A DNA stretch of 64,000 nucleotides from Halomonas salipaludis (lineage in GTDB: Bacteria; Pseudomonadota; Gammaproteobacteria; Pseudomonadales; Halomonadaceae), in the NCBI RefSeq assembly GCF_002286975.1, contig NZ_NSKB01000005.1:465332-529331 (forward strand). Reading direction: 5' to 3'. Under the pieces are notes generated by a model. The model was not told the DNA's origin, did no database searches, and saw nothing but the letters and a program-made list of their open reading frames with translations. Made by a program: the position numbers and the translations under genes. Positions 47,963 to 58,934 of this stretch are shown here, piece after piece. How positions within the stretch are numbered: position 1 is the stretch's first letter; each line of letters starts with the position of its first letter.

Positions 47963-48348
47963 GCCGCCTGCCATTGCCCAAGGGCGTACATGTCGACGTC
48001 GACCCGCAGTACCGTGAGGAGGAGTCCTCGCCCGAGGAGCGGCGCTTCGTGTTCAGCTACACGATCACCGTGCACAATCATTCGCCGAGCAGCGTGCAGC
48101 TGCTGGCGCGCTACTGGAAGATCACCCAGGGCAGCGGCAAGGTGCAGGAAGTGCGCGGCAAGGGCGTGGTCGGCAAGCAGCCGCTGATCGGCCCGGGCCA
48201 GACTTTCCGCTACACCAGTCGGGCGATTCTCGATGGACCGGTAGGGGTCATGGAGGGCGCCTATACCTGTATCGATACCACTGCCCAGCGGGCCTTCGAC
48301 GTGGCCATTGCGCCCTTCCGTTTGGCCGGACCCAATCAGGTACACTAG
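47959..48348 (+). CDS. apaG: ApaG protein
   Basis: 129 residues, one ApaG/FnIII-like beta domain. [20 protein letters not shown] and [20 protein letters not shown], then [17 protein letters not shown] and MEGAYTC, are the family core. Function not firmly known; always near apaH and rsmA. Confidence 0.96.
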   Translation: MSRLPLPKGVHVDVDPQYREEESSPEERRFVFSYTITVHNHSPSSVQLLARYWKITQGSGKVQEVRGKGVVGKQPLIGPGQTFRYTSRAILDGPVGVMEGAYTCIDTTAQRAFDVAIAPFRLAGPNQVH

Positions 48349-48405
48349 GTGCTGGCTCCCGGCTGCCACCGGCGCCGATACCCAAAGCAGAGCAAGGAGA
48401 GCACC

Positions 48406-49215
48406 ATGGCGCGCTACGCCGTTGGCGACCTGCAGGGCTGCCACCGCGAATTCGTCGCACTGCTCGAGCGCCTGGCGTTCGACCCGCACCGCGACCAGCT
48501 GTGGCTGGCCGGCGACCTGGTCAACCGCGGTCCGGGCTCCCTCGACTGCCTGCGCGAAGTGCAGGCACTGGGCGACGCGGCGCGGGTGGTGCTGGGCAAC
48601 CACGATCTGCATCTGCTGGCGGTAGCGCGGGGTGGCGCGACGCTCAAGCGCAGCGATACCCTGGACGCCATCCTCGCCGCCGCCGACCGCGACACCCTGT
48701 GCGACTGGCTGATGCAGCAGCCGCTGGCGGTGGCCGAGGGCGAGCAGTTGATGGTACATGCCGGCATTCTGCCGCAGTGGTCGCTGCCTCGGGGGCTGGC
48801 GCTGGCCGATGAAGTGTGCCAACGGCTGGGCAGTGAGCGTGGCGGGGCCTTCCTCGAGCAGATGTACGGCAACCAGCCGGCCTGCTGGCGTGACGATCTC
48901 GACGGCATCGAGCGACTGCGGGTGATCGTCAACGCCTTTACCCGCATGCGCTTCATCGACGCCGACGGCTGCCTGGACTTTGCCGCCAAGGAGGGCCTCG
49001 ACTCGGCGCCGCCGGGCTTTGCTCCCTGGTTCAGCTACCCGCGCGACGATGACCCGCAGATCATCTTCGGCCACTGGGCGGCCCTCGAGGGGCATACGCC
49101 GGGCGCACGGGTGCGCGCCGAGGCCCTGGATACCGGCTGCGTCTGGGGCGGCAGCCTGACGGCGCTCGACCTCGACAGCGGCGAACGTATCAGCGTACCC
49201 AGCCAGCAGCGCTGA
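48406..49215 (+). CDS. apaH: symmetrical bis(5'-nucleosyl)-tetraphosphatase
   Basis: 269 residues, a metallophosphatase that splits Ap4A into two [35 protein letters not shown] and [13 protein letters not shown] are the metal-binding motifs. AAGGAGA lies 6-7 bp before the ATG. Last gene of the lptD-apaH run. Confidence 0.97.
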   Translation: MARYAVGDLQGCHREFVALLERLAFDPHRDQLWLAGDLVNRGPGSLDCLREVQALGDAARVVLGNHDLHLLAVARGGATLKRSDTLDAILAAADRDTLCDWLMQQPLAVAEGEQLMVHAGILPQWSLPRGLALADEVCQRLGSERGGAFLEQMYGNQPACWRDDLDGIERLRVIVNAFTRMRFIDADGCLDFAAKEGLDSAPPGFAPWFSYPRDDDPQIIFGHWAALEGHTPGARVRAEALDTGCVWGGSLTALDLDSGERISVPSQQR

Positions 49216-49246
49216 GACAGCACCAGGCACGTCACAGGAGACACCC

Positions 49247-49576
49247 ATGAGCGATACCCCCTTCGAGCACCTCGACCCTACCACGCTAGCCGACTGGCTC
49301 GACGCCGAGGCCTCGCTGACGCTGGTCGACATTCGCGACCCGATGAGCTTTGCCCAGGGGCACATCCCGGGCAGTCGCCACCTCGACAACGCCAGCGCCG
49401 GTGTGTTGCTCGACCAGACGCCCCATGACCGGCCGCTGGTGGTGGTCTGCTACCACGGCCACTCCAGCCAGCAGGCCGCCGCCTGGCTGGCCGGGCAGGG
49501 CTATCGGCAGGTGTACAGCCTCGACGGTGGCTTCAGCGACTGGGCGCAGCGCCACCCGACTCGGGTGGCGCACTGA
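49247..49576 (+). CDS. glpE: thiosulfate sulfurtransferase GlpE
   Basis: 109 residues, a single rhodanese domain. [20 protein letters not shown] and [16 protein letters not shown], with the active-site Cys in CYHGHS, match GlpE. It transfers sulfur from thiosulfate to cyanide or thioredoxin. No glp genes adjoin. It ends 2 bp before cca. Confidence 0.94.
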   Translation: MSDTPFEHLDPTTLADWLDAEASLTLVDIRDPMSFAQGHIPGSRHLDNASAGVLLDQTPHDRPLVVVCYHGHSSQQAAAWLAGQGYRQVYSLDGGFSDWAQRHPTRVAH

Positions 49577-49578
49577 AA

Positions 49579-50721
49579 ATGGCCGCCGCCAGCGACCGCT
49601 ACACCGCTGGGCTCGAGGTCTATCGGGTCGGCGGTGCGGTGCGCGATGCGCGCCTCGGCTGGCCGGTGTACGACAACGACTGGGTGGTGGTGGGCGCCAC
49701 TCCGGAGGAGATGCAACGGCGCGGCTTCAAGCCGGTGGGCCGCGACTTCCCGGTGTTCCTGCACCCGCAGAGTCACGAGGAGTACGCCCTGGCGCGCACC
49801 GAGCGCAAGGCCGGTCACGGCTATACCGGCTTCGTGGTGCACGCCAGCCCCGAGGTGACCCTCGAAGAGGACCTGGCGCGCCGCGACCTGACCATCAACG
49901 CCATGGCCGAGGATGCCGACGGTGGCCTGGTCGACCCCTTTCACGGCAGCGACGACCTCGAGGCACGAGTGCTGCGCCATGTGTCGCCGGCCTTCGCCGA
50001 GGATCCGCTGCGGGTGCTGCGCGCGGCGCGCTTTCTGGCGCGCTACCAGGGGTTGGGGTTTACCATCGCCGCAGAGACCCTGGCGCTGATGCGCGAGCTG
50101 GCGGCCAGCGGTGAGTTGGCTCACCTGGTCGCTGAACGCGTCTGGGGGGAAACCGAAAAGGCCCTCGGCGAGCCGCACCCTGAGGCCTACTTCACGCTGC
50201 TCGATGCCTGTGGCGCCCTGCCACGGCTGATGCCAGAGCTCCATGGCGACTCGGATGAGCTCGCCGCGGCCCTGGCGCGTCTTGCACGGGTCCCGGAAGA
50301 GCCCCTCGACGACCCCGCCGAGGCACTGCCGCGCTGGCGCTGGGCGCGGCTGGTCGAACACCTCGCTGACGCTCAGCGCGACGCCCTGGCCAAGCGCCTG
50401 CGGCTGCCCAATGCCTACGCCGACCTGGCGCGGCAGGTGGCGTTGAGCCGCGGGCTATGGCGCCAGGAAAATCCCGATGCAGCGGCGATCCTGGGCTGGC
50501 TGGATGCCATCGATGCCTGGCGGCGCAGCGCGCGGGTGGTGCCGCTGATTTCGCTGGTCAGCCTCGAACGCCCGGCGCTGGCCGATGACCTGGCGCTGGC
50601 CTGGCGGCTGGCCCAGCAGGTAGTGCCGCGGCTGCTGCTGGAGGAGGGTTATCGCGGCAAGGCGCTGGGCGAGGAGGTGCGGCGGCGGCGCTGGCAGGTG
50701 ATCGCCGACGCCCTGGTGTGA
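49579..50721 (+). CDS. cca: CCA tRNA nucleotidyltransferase
   Basis: 380 residues, class [22 protein letters not shown] with the following Asp-Trp gives the GG and DxD catalytic motifs. [18 protein letters not shown] and [15 protein letters not shown] bind the nucleotides. The HD phosphohydrolase domain of E. coli Cca is absent, as in shorter relatives. It adds or repairs the 3' CCA of tRNA, although the tRNA-Leu genes here already encode CCA. Confidence 0.95.
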   Translation: MAAASDRYTAGLEVYRVGGAVRDARLGWPVYDNDWVVVGATPEEMQRRGFKPVGRDFPVFLHPQSHEEYALARTERKAGHGYTGFVVHASPEVTLEEDLARRDLTINAMAEDADGGLVDPFHGSDDLEARVLRHVSPAFAEDPLRVLRAARFLARYQGLGFTIAAETLALMRELAASGELAHLVAERVWGETEKALGEPHPEAYFTLLDACGALPRLMPELHGDSDELAAALARLARVPEEPLDDPAEALPRWRWARLVEHLADAQRDALAKRLRLPNAYADLARQVALSRGLWRQENPDAAAILGWLDAIDAWRRSARVVPLISLVSLERPALADDLALAWRLAQQVVPRLLLEEGYRGKALGEEVRRRRWQVIADALV

Positions 50722-50736
50722 ACTGCCCCGTGTCGA

Positions 50737-51267
50737 CTAGTGGGCAGTGGAGATGCGCCTACCCTGCCACACGAAATCCACTGGCCACAGCGGCTGCTGG
50801 TGAGCCAGCTCGCTCTCGGCGAAGCGTGCCCAGAGAGTCGCATAGCGCTGGCCATTGAGCGGGTGGCGTTGGTCGGGTAGCAGTTCGGCCAGCGGCCGCA
50901 GCACGAAGGCGTGCTTGTCGACCTCGTCGCGGGGTAGCGCCACGCCGTCCACCAGGCCACAGGCATCGCCCACCGTGAGCAGGTCGATGTCGAGGGTGCG
51001 CGGGCTGTACTTGGGGCTGTCCTTGCGCCGGCCGTTGGCGTATTCGAGAGTCTTGCACCAGCGCTGCAGTTCGCCCACGCCGAGCTGGGTCTCGAAGGCC
51101 GCGACCAGGTTGTAGAAATTGCGCCCATCTTCGAACCCTACCGGCTCGCTCTCGAAGACCCGCGAGATCTGCAGGGCGTCAAAGCGCTCGGCGAGGGCGT
51201 CCAGGCATACCCGTACGTGATGGTCGCGCTGGATATTGCTGCCGATACTGACCGTCACCAGTGCCAT
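50737..51267 (-). CDS. folK: HPPK: 2-amino-4-hydroxy-6-hydroxymethyldihydropteridine diphosphokinase
   Basis: 176 residues. VTVSIGSNIQRDHHVRVCLD, then FYNLVAAFETQL and SPRTLDIDLLTVGD with the metal Asp pair, is the HPPK pattern. It transfers pyrophosphate from ATP in folate synthesis. Its ATG overlaps the folB stop (TAATG). It converges with cca, 15 bp away. Confidence 0.95.
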   Translation of the reverse strand: MALVTVSIGSNIQRDHHVRVCLDALAERFDALQISRVFESEPVGFEDGRNFYNLVAAFETQLGVGELQRWCKTLEYANGRRKDSPKYSPRTLDIDLLTVGDACGLVDGVALPRDEVDKHAFVLRPLAELLPDQRHPLNGQRYATLWARFAESELAHQQPLWPVDFVWQGRRISTAH

Positions 51268-51626
51268 TACGACCACTCCCGCGAGATGCGCACGCCCACC
51301 GCGGCCGCCTCGGCCACGGCGCCGGGCTTGCGCACCGTGAGCGTCAGCCCGGCGATGGCGAACTCGTCATGTAGCAGGCTGGCGAGGCGCTCGGCAAAGG
51401 TCTCGACCAGGGCGAACGCCTGCTCGTCGGCAAAACGCGCAATGCGCTGGCTGATGGCAGCATAGTCGAGGGTCAGGGCGATATCGTCAGCGGCGGCGGC
51501 GGCACGGATGTCGGTGGCCAGCTCGAGGTCGAGCACCAGTCGCTGGCGGATCTCACGCTCCCAGTCGTAGACCCCTATCACGGTCTCCACGGCCAGTGAC
51601 TCGATGATCACTCGATCGCTGCGCAT
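51267..51626 (-). CDS. folB: dihydroneopterin aldolase
   Basis: 119 residues. SLAVETVIGVYDWEREIRQR and DLELATDIRAAAAADDIALT with LDYAAISQRI are the FolB pattern. It cleaves dihydroneopterin in folate synthesis and may epimerise it. Coupled to folK. The divergent plsY starts 138 bp away. Confidence 0.95.
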   Translation of the reverse strand: MRSDRVIIESLAVETVIGVYDWEREIRQRLVLDLELATDIRAAAAADDIALTLDYAAISQRIARFADEQAFALVETFAERLASLLHDEFAIAGLTLTVRKPGAVAEAAAVGVRISREWS

Positions 51627-51764
51627 CCCTGTCTCCCATCCTGCTGTCTGACGTATGAGCGGCGATTGTACTGTAGCCATGTCGCCAACGATAGGAAGGC
51701 ACGGCTACCGCTGGGCGGGCAAGGCTGGCAGAATCGAGACATCCTTCGCCGCGGCGCGCTTGCC

Positions 51765-52385
51765 ATGTCGTTAGTCGAACTGCTGCTCATCACCCTGCTG
51801 CTGGTGGCGCTGGCCTATGCCTGCGGCGGTTGGCTGGGAGCGCTCAGCGTCTGCCGCTGGGCCGGTGTGCGCGACCCGCGGCTGGCCGGCTCGCGCAATC
51901 CGGGGTTCTCCAACGTGCTGCGCTTATACGGTGCGCGCCTGGCGTTGGCCACGCTGGTGCTGGATGCTGCCAAGGGCATGCCGGTGCTGTGGTTGGCCAA
52001 GGGCGTGGCGCTACCGGCCTGGGCTCAGGGGCTGGTCGGCCTGGGTGTGCTGCTGGGCCACAGTTATCCGCTGTGGCATCGCTTTCGTGGCGGCAAGGCG
52101 GTGGCCAGCGCCTTCGGCGTGCTATTGGTGCTAACGCCCTGGGTGGCGCTGCTGTGCGCCCTGCTGTGGGCGCTGCTGGCCTGGCGGGTGCGCACTGCCG
52201 CGGTGGCATCGCTGGCCACGGCCTGCCTGGCGCCGCTGGCCAGTTGGTGGCTGGCCCCGGACTACGTGTGGGTGGTCAGTGCCTTCGCGCTGCTGGTGGT
52301 GACGCGCCATGTCTGGAATATCCGCCGCCTGGGGCGCGGCGGCGAGCCGCGTCTCGAGCGCCGCATCACCCCGCCGGAGGAGTAA
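51765..52385 (+). CDS. plsY: glycerol-3-phosphate acyltransferase PlsY
   Basis: 206 residues, five or so membrane helices. It uses acyl-phosphate to make lysophosphatidate. Motif 1 reads GSRNPGFSN where most members have GSGNPGATN; motif 2 is DAAKGMPV; motif 3 is GHSYPLWHRFRGGKAVA where most have GGKGVA. The pattern is kept but divergent. The ATG at 51765 begins at the first helix. Next to folB and tsaD, the usual gammaproteobacterial neighbourhood. Confidence 0.93.
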   Translation: MSLVELLLITLLLVALAYACGGWLGALSVCRWAGVRDPRLAGSRNPGFSNVLRLYGARLALATLVLDAAKGMPVLWLAKGVALPAWAQGLVGLGVLLGHSYPLWHRFRGGKAVASAFGVLLVLTPWVALLCALLWALLAWRVRTAAVASLATACLAPLASWWLAPDYVWVVSAFALLVVTRHVWNIRRLGRGGEPRLERRITPPEE

Positions 52386-52718
52386 GCTCCGCCAGCGGCC
52401 AGCGCGGTACGGCGAGCATGGTGGCGCTGTCGCGCTCGCCGGCCAGCAGAGGTTGGGCTCTGAACATAAATAGCGCGATCATTGCGGGGTTGACGTACTG
52501 GCAGGAGGGGTTAGATCCGCCAGCGGCCAGCGTGGCACGGCGTGCATGGTGGCGCTGTCGCGTTCGCCGGCCAGCAGAGGTTGGGCTCTGAACATAAATA
52601 GCGCGATCATTGCGGGGTTGACGTACTGGCAGGAGGGGTTAGATCCGCCAGCGGCCAGCGTGGCACGGCGTGCATGGTGGCGCTGTCACGTTCGCCGGCC
52701 AGCAGACGTTGGGCTCCC
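52383..52718. repeat. 128-bp tandem repeat, about 2.6 copies, built from the 3' end of tsaD
   Basis: Units start at 52383, 52511 and 52639. Each has about 76-80 bp equal to the last part of tsaD (minus strand: [20 protein letters not shown]) and a spacer of about 50 bp (containing GAACATAAATAGCGCGATCA). The third unit is the real tsaD end and runs into unique tsaD sequence after about 52718. The second and third match with about two differences over the shared part; the first is more diverged in its first 40 bp. The array fills the gap between plsY and tsaD. Confidence 0.9.
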
Positions 52719-53653
52719 GCATAGGCAATCATGGCACCGTTGTCGGTGCAGAAGCGCCCGCGCGGGTAGTAGGCACGGGCGCCGCGCTTGGCGCACTCGC
52801 GGTCGAGGCGCTCGCGCAGACGCCGGTTGGCGCTAACGCCGCCGGCCACCACCAGACGTGACTGGCCGCTGGCATCCAGCGCGCGGCGGCACTTGATCAC
52901 CAGGGTATCCACCACCGCCTCCTCGAAGGCGCGGGCCACGTCGGCGCGCGCCTGGTCGTCGAGTTCGCCAGCGGCATCGAGCTGGCGGATCGCGGTCAGG
53001 GTATGGGTCTTGAGCCCCGAGAAGCTGAAATCGAGCCCCGGACGATCGGTCATCGGCCGCGGGAAGCGTAGACGCTTGGGGTCACCGTGTTCCGCCAGGC
53101 GGGCGATCTGAGGGCCGCCGGGGTAGTCGAGACCCAGCATCTTGGCGGCCTTGTCGAAGGCCTCGCCGGCAGCATCGTCCAGCGACTCGCCAAGCAGCCG
53201 ATAGCGGCCCAGGCCGAGCACCTCGACCAGTTGGGTGTGGCCGCCCGAGACCAGCAGTGCGACGAACGGAAAGGCGGGGGCATCGGCCTCGAGCATGGGC
53301 GCCAGCAAATGCCCCTCCATGTGATGCACGCCGAGTACCGGAATCTGCAGGGCATGTGCCATGCCGTGGGCGGTGGCGGCACCCACCATCAGCGCGCCGA
53401 CCAGGCCGGGGCCGGCGGTATAGGCGATGCCGTCGAGGTCGTGGCGGCCCAGGCCGGCCTCGCCGAGCACCTCGTCGATTAGTGGCAGCAGGCGCCGGGT
53501 GTGGTCGCGGGAGGCCAGCTCCGGCACCACGCCACCGAAGTCGGTGTGCATTGCCACCTGACTATATAGGGCGTCGGCAAGCAGGCCGCGCTGGCTGTCG
53601 AACAGGGCGACGCCGGTCTCGTCGCAGGAGGTCTCGATCCCCAGTACGCGCAT
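52607..53653 (-). CDS. tsaD: tRNA N6-threonylcarbamoyladenosine synthase subunit TsaD
   Basis: 348 residues. [20 protein letters not shown], then [13 protein letters not shown] with the metal His pair, [13 protein letters not shown] and [15 protein letters not shown] are the TsaD (Kae1) motifs. With TsaB, TsaC and TsaE it makes t6A37 in tRNA. The last residues (ASTSTPQ) come from the 128-bp repeat; an older end, LAELTPPAG then stop, can still be read in the first repeat copy beside plsY. Divergent from rpsU, as usual. Confidence 0.96.
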   Translation of the reverse strand: MRVLGIETSCDETGVALFDSQRGLLADALYSQVAMHTDFGGVVPELASRDHTRRLLPLIDEVLGEAGLGRHDLDGIAYTAGPGLVGALMVGAATAHGMAHALQIPVLGVHHMEGHLLAPMLEADAPAFPFVALLVSGGHTQLVEVLGLGRYRLLGESLDDAAGEAFDKAAKMLGLDYPGGPQIARLAEHGDPKRLRFPRPMTDRPGLDFSFSGLKTHTLTAIRQLDAAGELDDQARADVARAFEEAVVDTLVIKCRRALDASGQSRLVVAGGVSANRRLRERLDRECAKRGARAYYPRGRFCTDNGAMIAYAGAQRLLAGERDSATMHAVPRWPLADLTPPASTSTPQ

Positions 53654-53733
53654 CGTGGCTGGCTTCCGTGGTCGCTGTGGGGCGCTCATTCTACGTGCTT
53701 TGCGACGCTGGGGGCAGCATCTGGTCGGGAAAT

Positions 53734-53762
53734 TTGCAAACCCCGCAGACGACGACTAGACT
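53734..53762 (+). promoter_or_regulatory. promoter of rpsU-dnaG-rpoD
   Basis: TTGCAA (53734-53739), a 17-bp spacer and TAGACT (53757-53762). It lies in the tsaD/rpsU divergent gap and gives a leader of about 170 nt before rpsU. Confidence 0.6.
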
Positions 53763-53939
53763 ATTGTGCGCTGTAAGACTGGGTCGTGCGCCCGGGATGC
53801 ACTCTTTCTTTCGCTTCTCCCTTTTGCTGCCTTGCCATGCTTCATGGCGAAGCCAGCCAGTGACGAAACGCGTGAGGGACGTGGCCCCCGGGGCGTGCGT
53901 TCAAACCGAACTCATGATTCCAAGGTAGGTGAGTGCTTA

Positions 53940-54155
53940 ATGCCTTCTGTCAAAGTACGTGATAACGAGCCGTTCGACGTCGCTCTGCGTCGCTTCAAGC
54001 GTTCCTGTGAAAAAGCCGGTGTTCTCTCCGAAGTGCGTCGTCGCGAGCACTATGAGAAGCCGACTGCCGAGCGCAAGCGCAAGGCCGCAGCCGCCGTCAA
54101 GCGTCACGCCAAGAAGCTGCAGCGTGAGCGCAAGCGTTTCGAACGGTTGTATTGA
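53940..54155 (+). CDS. rpsU: 30S ribosomal protein S21
   Basis: 71 residues, standard. [20 protein letters not shown] and a Lys/Arg-rich helix ending KRFERLY. First gene of the macromolecular-synthesis operon. AGGTGAG lies about 9 bp upstream of the ATG at 53940. Confidence 0.98.
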   Translation: MPSVKVRDNEPFDVALRRFKRSCEKAGVLSEVRRREHYEKPTAERKRKAAAAVKRHAKKLQRERKRFERLY

Positions 54156-54209
54156 TCCGTACTGGGAGCGGTCGATGTCGCGTTGACTGACCGTTCCAAG
54201 AGGGACGCC

Positions 54210-54242
54210 AAGCGGCCGCCGATTCGGTGGCCGCTTGTTTTT
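54210..54242 (+). terminator. terminator/attenuator between rpsU and dnaG
   Basis: AAGCGGCCGCC pairs with GGTGGCCGCTT (one G-T) around a 5-nt loop, followed by GTTTTTC. A partial terminator at this place is known from E. coli, where it lowers dnaG relative to rpsU. Confidence 0.85.
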
Positions 54243-54301
54243 CACGCGCCGCCCATGCCCAGGCAAGTGTTGGCGTGTGCGTTTCAGGATCGCTGAGGTT
54301 C

Positions 54302-56107
54302 ATGGTCGGGCAAATTCCGCAACGCTTCATCGATGATCTGCTGGCCCGCGTCGACGTGGTCGAGGTGGTGGGTGAGCGCGTGCAGCTCAAGAAGAGTGGC
54401 CGCAACCACTCGGGCCTGTGTCCGTTTCATCAGGAAAAGTCGCCGTCCTTCACCGTCAGTCAGGACAAGCAGTTCTATCACTGCTTTGGCTGCGGCGCCC
54501 ACGGCAATGCGCTACGTTTCCTGATGGAGTATGACAACCTGCGCTTCCCCGAAGCGGTCGAGCAGCTGGCTGCGCGACAGGGCATGGAAGTGCCTCGAGA
54601 GGGCGCCGACGACCCGCGAGCCCAGGCCCGCGAGAAGAAGCGCAAGCAGGGCGTCAACCTGCTCGAGCTGGCGGCGAGCTTCTTTCGTGAGCGCATGAAG
54701 ATGCCCGAAGGGCAGGCGGCGCGCGGCTACCTCGAGCGTCGCGGCCTGTCGCCCCAGGTGGTCGAGGAGTACGGCATCGGCTTTGCCCCTAACGACTGGG
54801 AGACGCTGAAGCGCCATCTGAGCGAGCAGGGCATCAGCGAAGCAGTACAGATCGAGTACGGGTTGCTGGTACACCGCGAAGATAGCGGCCGCACCTATGA
54901 TCGCTTTCGCGATCGGGTGATGTTCCCGATCCGTGACGTCAAGGGCAATACCATCGCCTTCGGTGGGCGGGTGCTCGGCGACGCCAAGCCCAAGTACTTG
55001 AACTCGCCGGAAACGCCGGTGTTTCACAAGGGGCGCGAGCTCTACGGCCTCTTTGAAGCGCGTCAGGCCCATCGCCAGCTGGAACGGGTGCTGATCGTCG
55101 AGGGCTACATGGACGTGGTGGCGCTGGCGCAGTTCGGCATTCGCAACGCGGTCGCCACCCTCGGCACCTCGACCAGCGAGGACCATCTGACGCGGCTGTT
55201 CCGCATGGTCGACGAGGTGGTGTTCTGCTTCGACGGCGATCGCGCCGGTCGGCAGGCCGCAACCCGGGCGCTGGAAACGGTGCTGCCGATGATGATCGAC
55301 GGTCGCCAGGCGCGCTTCCTGTTCCTGCCCGAGGGCGAGGATCCGGATACGCTGGTGCGTAACGAAGGTGCCGAGGGCTTTCAGGACCGCGTGGTCTGCG
55401 CCAGCCCACTCTCGGAGTTCCTGTTCGATCAGGCGGCGGCGGGGCGTGATCTGGCGCGCATCGAGGAGCGCGAGCGCTACGCCAGCCAGGTACTCAAGGC
55501 GTTGGCCAGGCTGCCGGAAGGGGTGCTCAAGTCGCTGCTATTGAGTGAGCTGGCCAAGCGCACCGGCGTCGAGCAGGCTCGCTTTGAGGCGCTGCTGGCC
55601 ACGCCTGAGTCGCCCGTCGAGCCGCCGCCGGCAGCCGTCGAGCCCGATGAGGCAAGGTACCGCGAGCGTCCCGCGGTGTCGCGGGGCGCGCTAAGCCTGG
55701 CGGCACGCGCGCTGCAGCTGCTGGTGCATGAGCCGGGGCTGGTCGAGAGGCTGCCGGAGGGTGACGACTGGTGCCCCGATGGCGACCCGGATGGTGCGCT
55801 GTGTCGCGAGGTGATCGCGCTGATCCGCGCCGGCGGCTACCGCAGCGCCCAGGTGCTGCTGGCGCACTTTCACGGTAGCCAGGAGGGCGAGCGGCTGGCG
55901 GCGCTGGCGCATCGTGAGCTGCTGATTCCCCGCGTCAATCGCGGCGCCGAGCTGGATGGCCTGGTGGCCTATTTCCAGCGCAATCGGCAGCAACCGACGC
56001 GCCAGCAGGAAATCGATGCATTGCTGGGAAGAAAGCGTCAGGGAGAGACGTTGACGGCCGAGGAGCGGCGTCGCCTCATGACCTTGTTGTCTGAGGCAGA
56101 GAAGTGA
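54302..56107 (+). CDS. dnaG: DNA primase
   Basis: 601 residues. N-terminal zinc domain with [11 protein letters not shown] and [18 protein letters not shown] core with [17 protein letters not shown] and [18 protein letters not shown]-terminal DnaB-binding region of low conservation. It makes primers at the fork with the intein-containing DnaB encoded 38 kb upstream. Start ATG 54302; the upstream extension crosses the terminator. Confidence 0.97.
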   Translation: MVGQIPQRFIDDLLARVDVVEVVGERVQLKKSGRNHSGLCPFHQEKSPSFTVSQDKQFYHCFGCGAHGNALRFLMEYDNLRFPEAVEQLAARQGMEVPREGADDPRAQAREKKRKQGVNLLELAASFFRERMKMPEGQAARGYLERRGLSPQVVEEYGIGFAPNDWETLKRHLSEQGISEAVQIEYGLLVHREDSGRTYDRFRDRVMFPIRDVKGNTIAFGGRVLGDAKPKYLNSPETPVFHKGRELYGLFEARQAHRQLERVLIVEGYMDVVALAQFGIRNAVATLGTSTSEDHLTRLFRMVDEVVFCFDGDRAGRQAATRALETVLPMMIDGRQARFLFLPEGEDPDTLVRNEGAEGFQDRVVCASPLSEFLFDQAAAGRDLARIEERERYASQVLKALARLPEGVLKSLLLSELAKRTGVEQARFEALLATPESPVEPPPAAVEPDEARYRERPAVSRGALSLAARALQLLVHEPGLVERLPEGDDWCPDGDPDGALCREVIALIRAGGYRSAQVLLAHFHGSQEGERLAALAHRELLIPRVNRGAELDGLVAYFQRNRQQPTRQQEIDALLGRKRQGETLTAEERRRLMTLLSEAEK

Positions 56108-56339
56108 ACGGCCAAGGTGTTTATTGGCGCCAGGGTTGAATTGTTGCCAAGCATCACCATCTAAGGGGGAGCTGGGCAACGCTGGCGCGAGCCTAACCGA
56201 ACAACCTAACACACCTGAACGTTGGCGCAAACGCATCACTGGCGGACCCCTATGGCTAGCAGCTATACTGGTCGGCTTTACGATTTTCTTCGCCTACCCG
56301 TTTGGGTGCTTCATTCTTCTTCGTCGAGATAGGGTTTCT
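56108..56339 (+). promoter_or_regulatory. dnaG-rpoD spacer with possible internal promoter
   Basis: 232 bp. TATACT at 56264-56269 is a good -10, but the matching -35 position (GGCGGA) is poor. CCCCTAT at 56247-56253 is reminiscent of a heat-shock -10, yet no convincing sigma-32 -35 lies at the right distance. Nothing else is evident. In E. coli rpoD has internal promoters in this part of the operon. Confidence 0.3.
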
Positions 56340-58172
<1,833 letters not shown>

Positions 58173-58191
58173 CGCCGCCTGGCGCCTCACC

Positions 58192-58227
58192 CAAGACGCC
58201 CGTCGCCGCAAGGTGGCGGGCGTCTTG
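58192..58227. terminator. terminator after rpoD, probably bidirectional
   Basis: A 16-bp stem (two wobbles) CAAGACGCCCGTCGCC / GGTGGCGGGCGTCTTG closed by a GCAA tetraloop, 20 bp after rpoD and 24 bp before the end of the convergent membrane-protein gene. Confidence 0.85.
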
Positions 58228-58250
58228 CGTTGGGGGAGACTACGACGCTC

Positions 58251-58889
58251 TCAGGTGCGGCGGGCCCAGCGCCTGGCCAGCAGCGCGAGTTCAATCATGG
58301 CGATCAGGATCAGGGCATAGCCGAGCAGCTCCACGACCTCCTCCGCAGCATCCTTGAAGGTGCGCTGATAGCTGTCGCCGAGGATTGCCATCCACATCTC
58401 GCTACGCCCGTAGAGCCGCGAGAAGACATAGGTGGTCAGGACGCCGGCGGCAAACATGCCGAACGAGGCGCTGTTGGCGTAGCGCGAAAACTCGTCGGCA
58501 AAGGCCTGACGGCGGTGGACCACCCAGCCCAGGATCGGCACGATCACCAGGCTTACCAGTACCTGCCAGGTACCATCGGCAACATAGTGGTCGAGCAGCG
58601 AGTCCTGCTCGCGAATCAACGAGCTGAACACGAAAGCGAACATCAGCAGGGTGACATGGGGCAGCTGTCGCAGTGACTGGCGAACATACAGCAGCAGCGC
58701 CGAGGCGCCCGCCAGCAGTGCAGTCTGGGCCAGTTCGGTGAAGCCAAGCTCGGTAAAGCGCACTTGCTCGAGATACAGCGCCTCATAGTAGGCGCCCTGG
58801 GTCAGGGCGACGATCAGCAGGATGTAACACAGGGCGCGCAGAGCGGCGGAGCCGAAGTGGATCGGCTCGTTGGGAGGTTGGGTGGGCAT
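58251..58889 (-). CDS. hypothetical integral membrane protein
   Basis: 212 residues with about six hydrophobic segments, for example LCYILLIVALTQGAYYEALY, TALLAGASALLLYV, LPHVTLLMFAFVFSSL, WQVLVSLVIVPILGWVV and the last LGYALILIAMIELALLA. Charged loops contain LIREQDSLLDHY. I do not recognise a family. Upstream is an AT-rich patch (ATATATATAC, 58905-58915) that may hold its promoter. It lies between the rpoD terminator and a LysR gene. Confidence 0.75.
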   Translation of the reverse strand: MPTQPPNEPIHFGSAALRALCYILLIVALTQGAYYEALYLEQVRFTELGFTELAQTALLAGASALLLYVRQSLRQLPHVTLLMFAFVFSSLIREQDSLLDHYVADGTWQVLVSLVIVPILGWVVHRRQAFADEFSRYANSASFGMFAAGVLTTYVFSRLYGRSEMWMAILGDSYQRTFKDAAEEVVELLGYALILIAMIELALLARRWARRT

Positions 58890-58934
58890 CGAGAGCTCGG
58901 TGGCATATATATACGTTGTTGTATGTTATCGCCT

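Noticed and set aside
52383..52718. A CRISPR array or satellite repeat
   Set aside because: The unit is 128 bp, identical in spacer as well as repeat, and is derived from tsaD; it is a tandem duplication.
56230..56255. A sigma-32 promoter before rpoD (CCCCTAT)
   Set aside because: The -35 candidate GTTGGCG is 19 bp away and poorly matched; evidence too weak to call.
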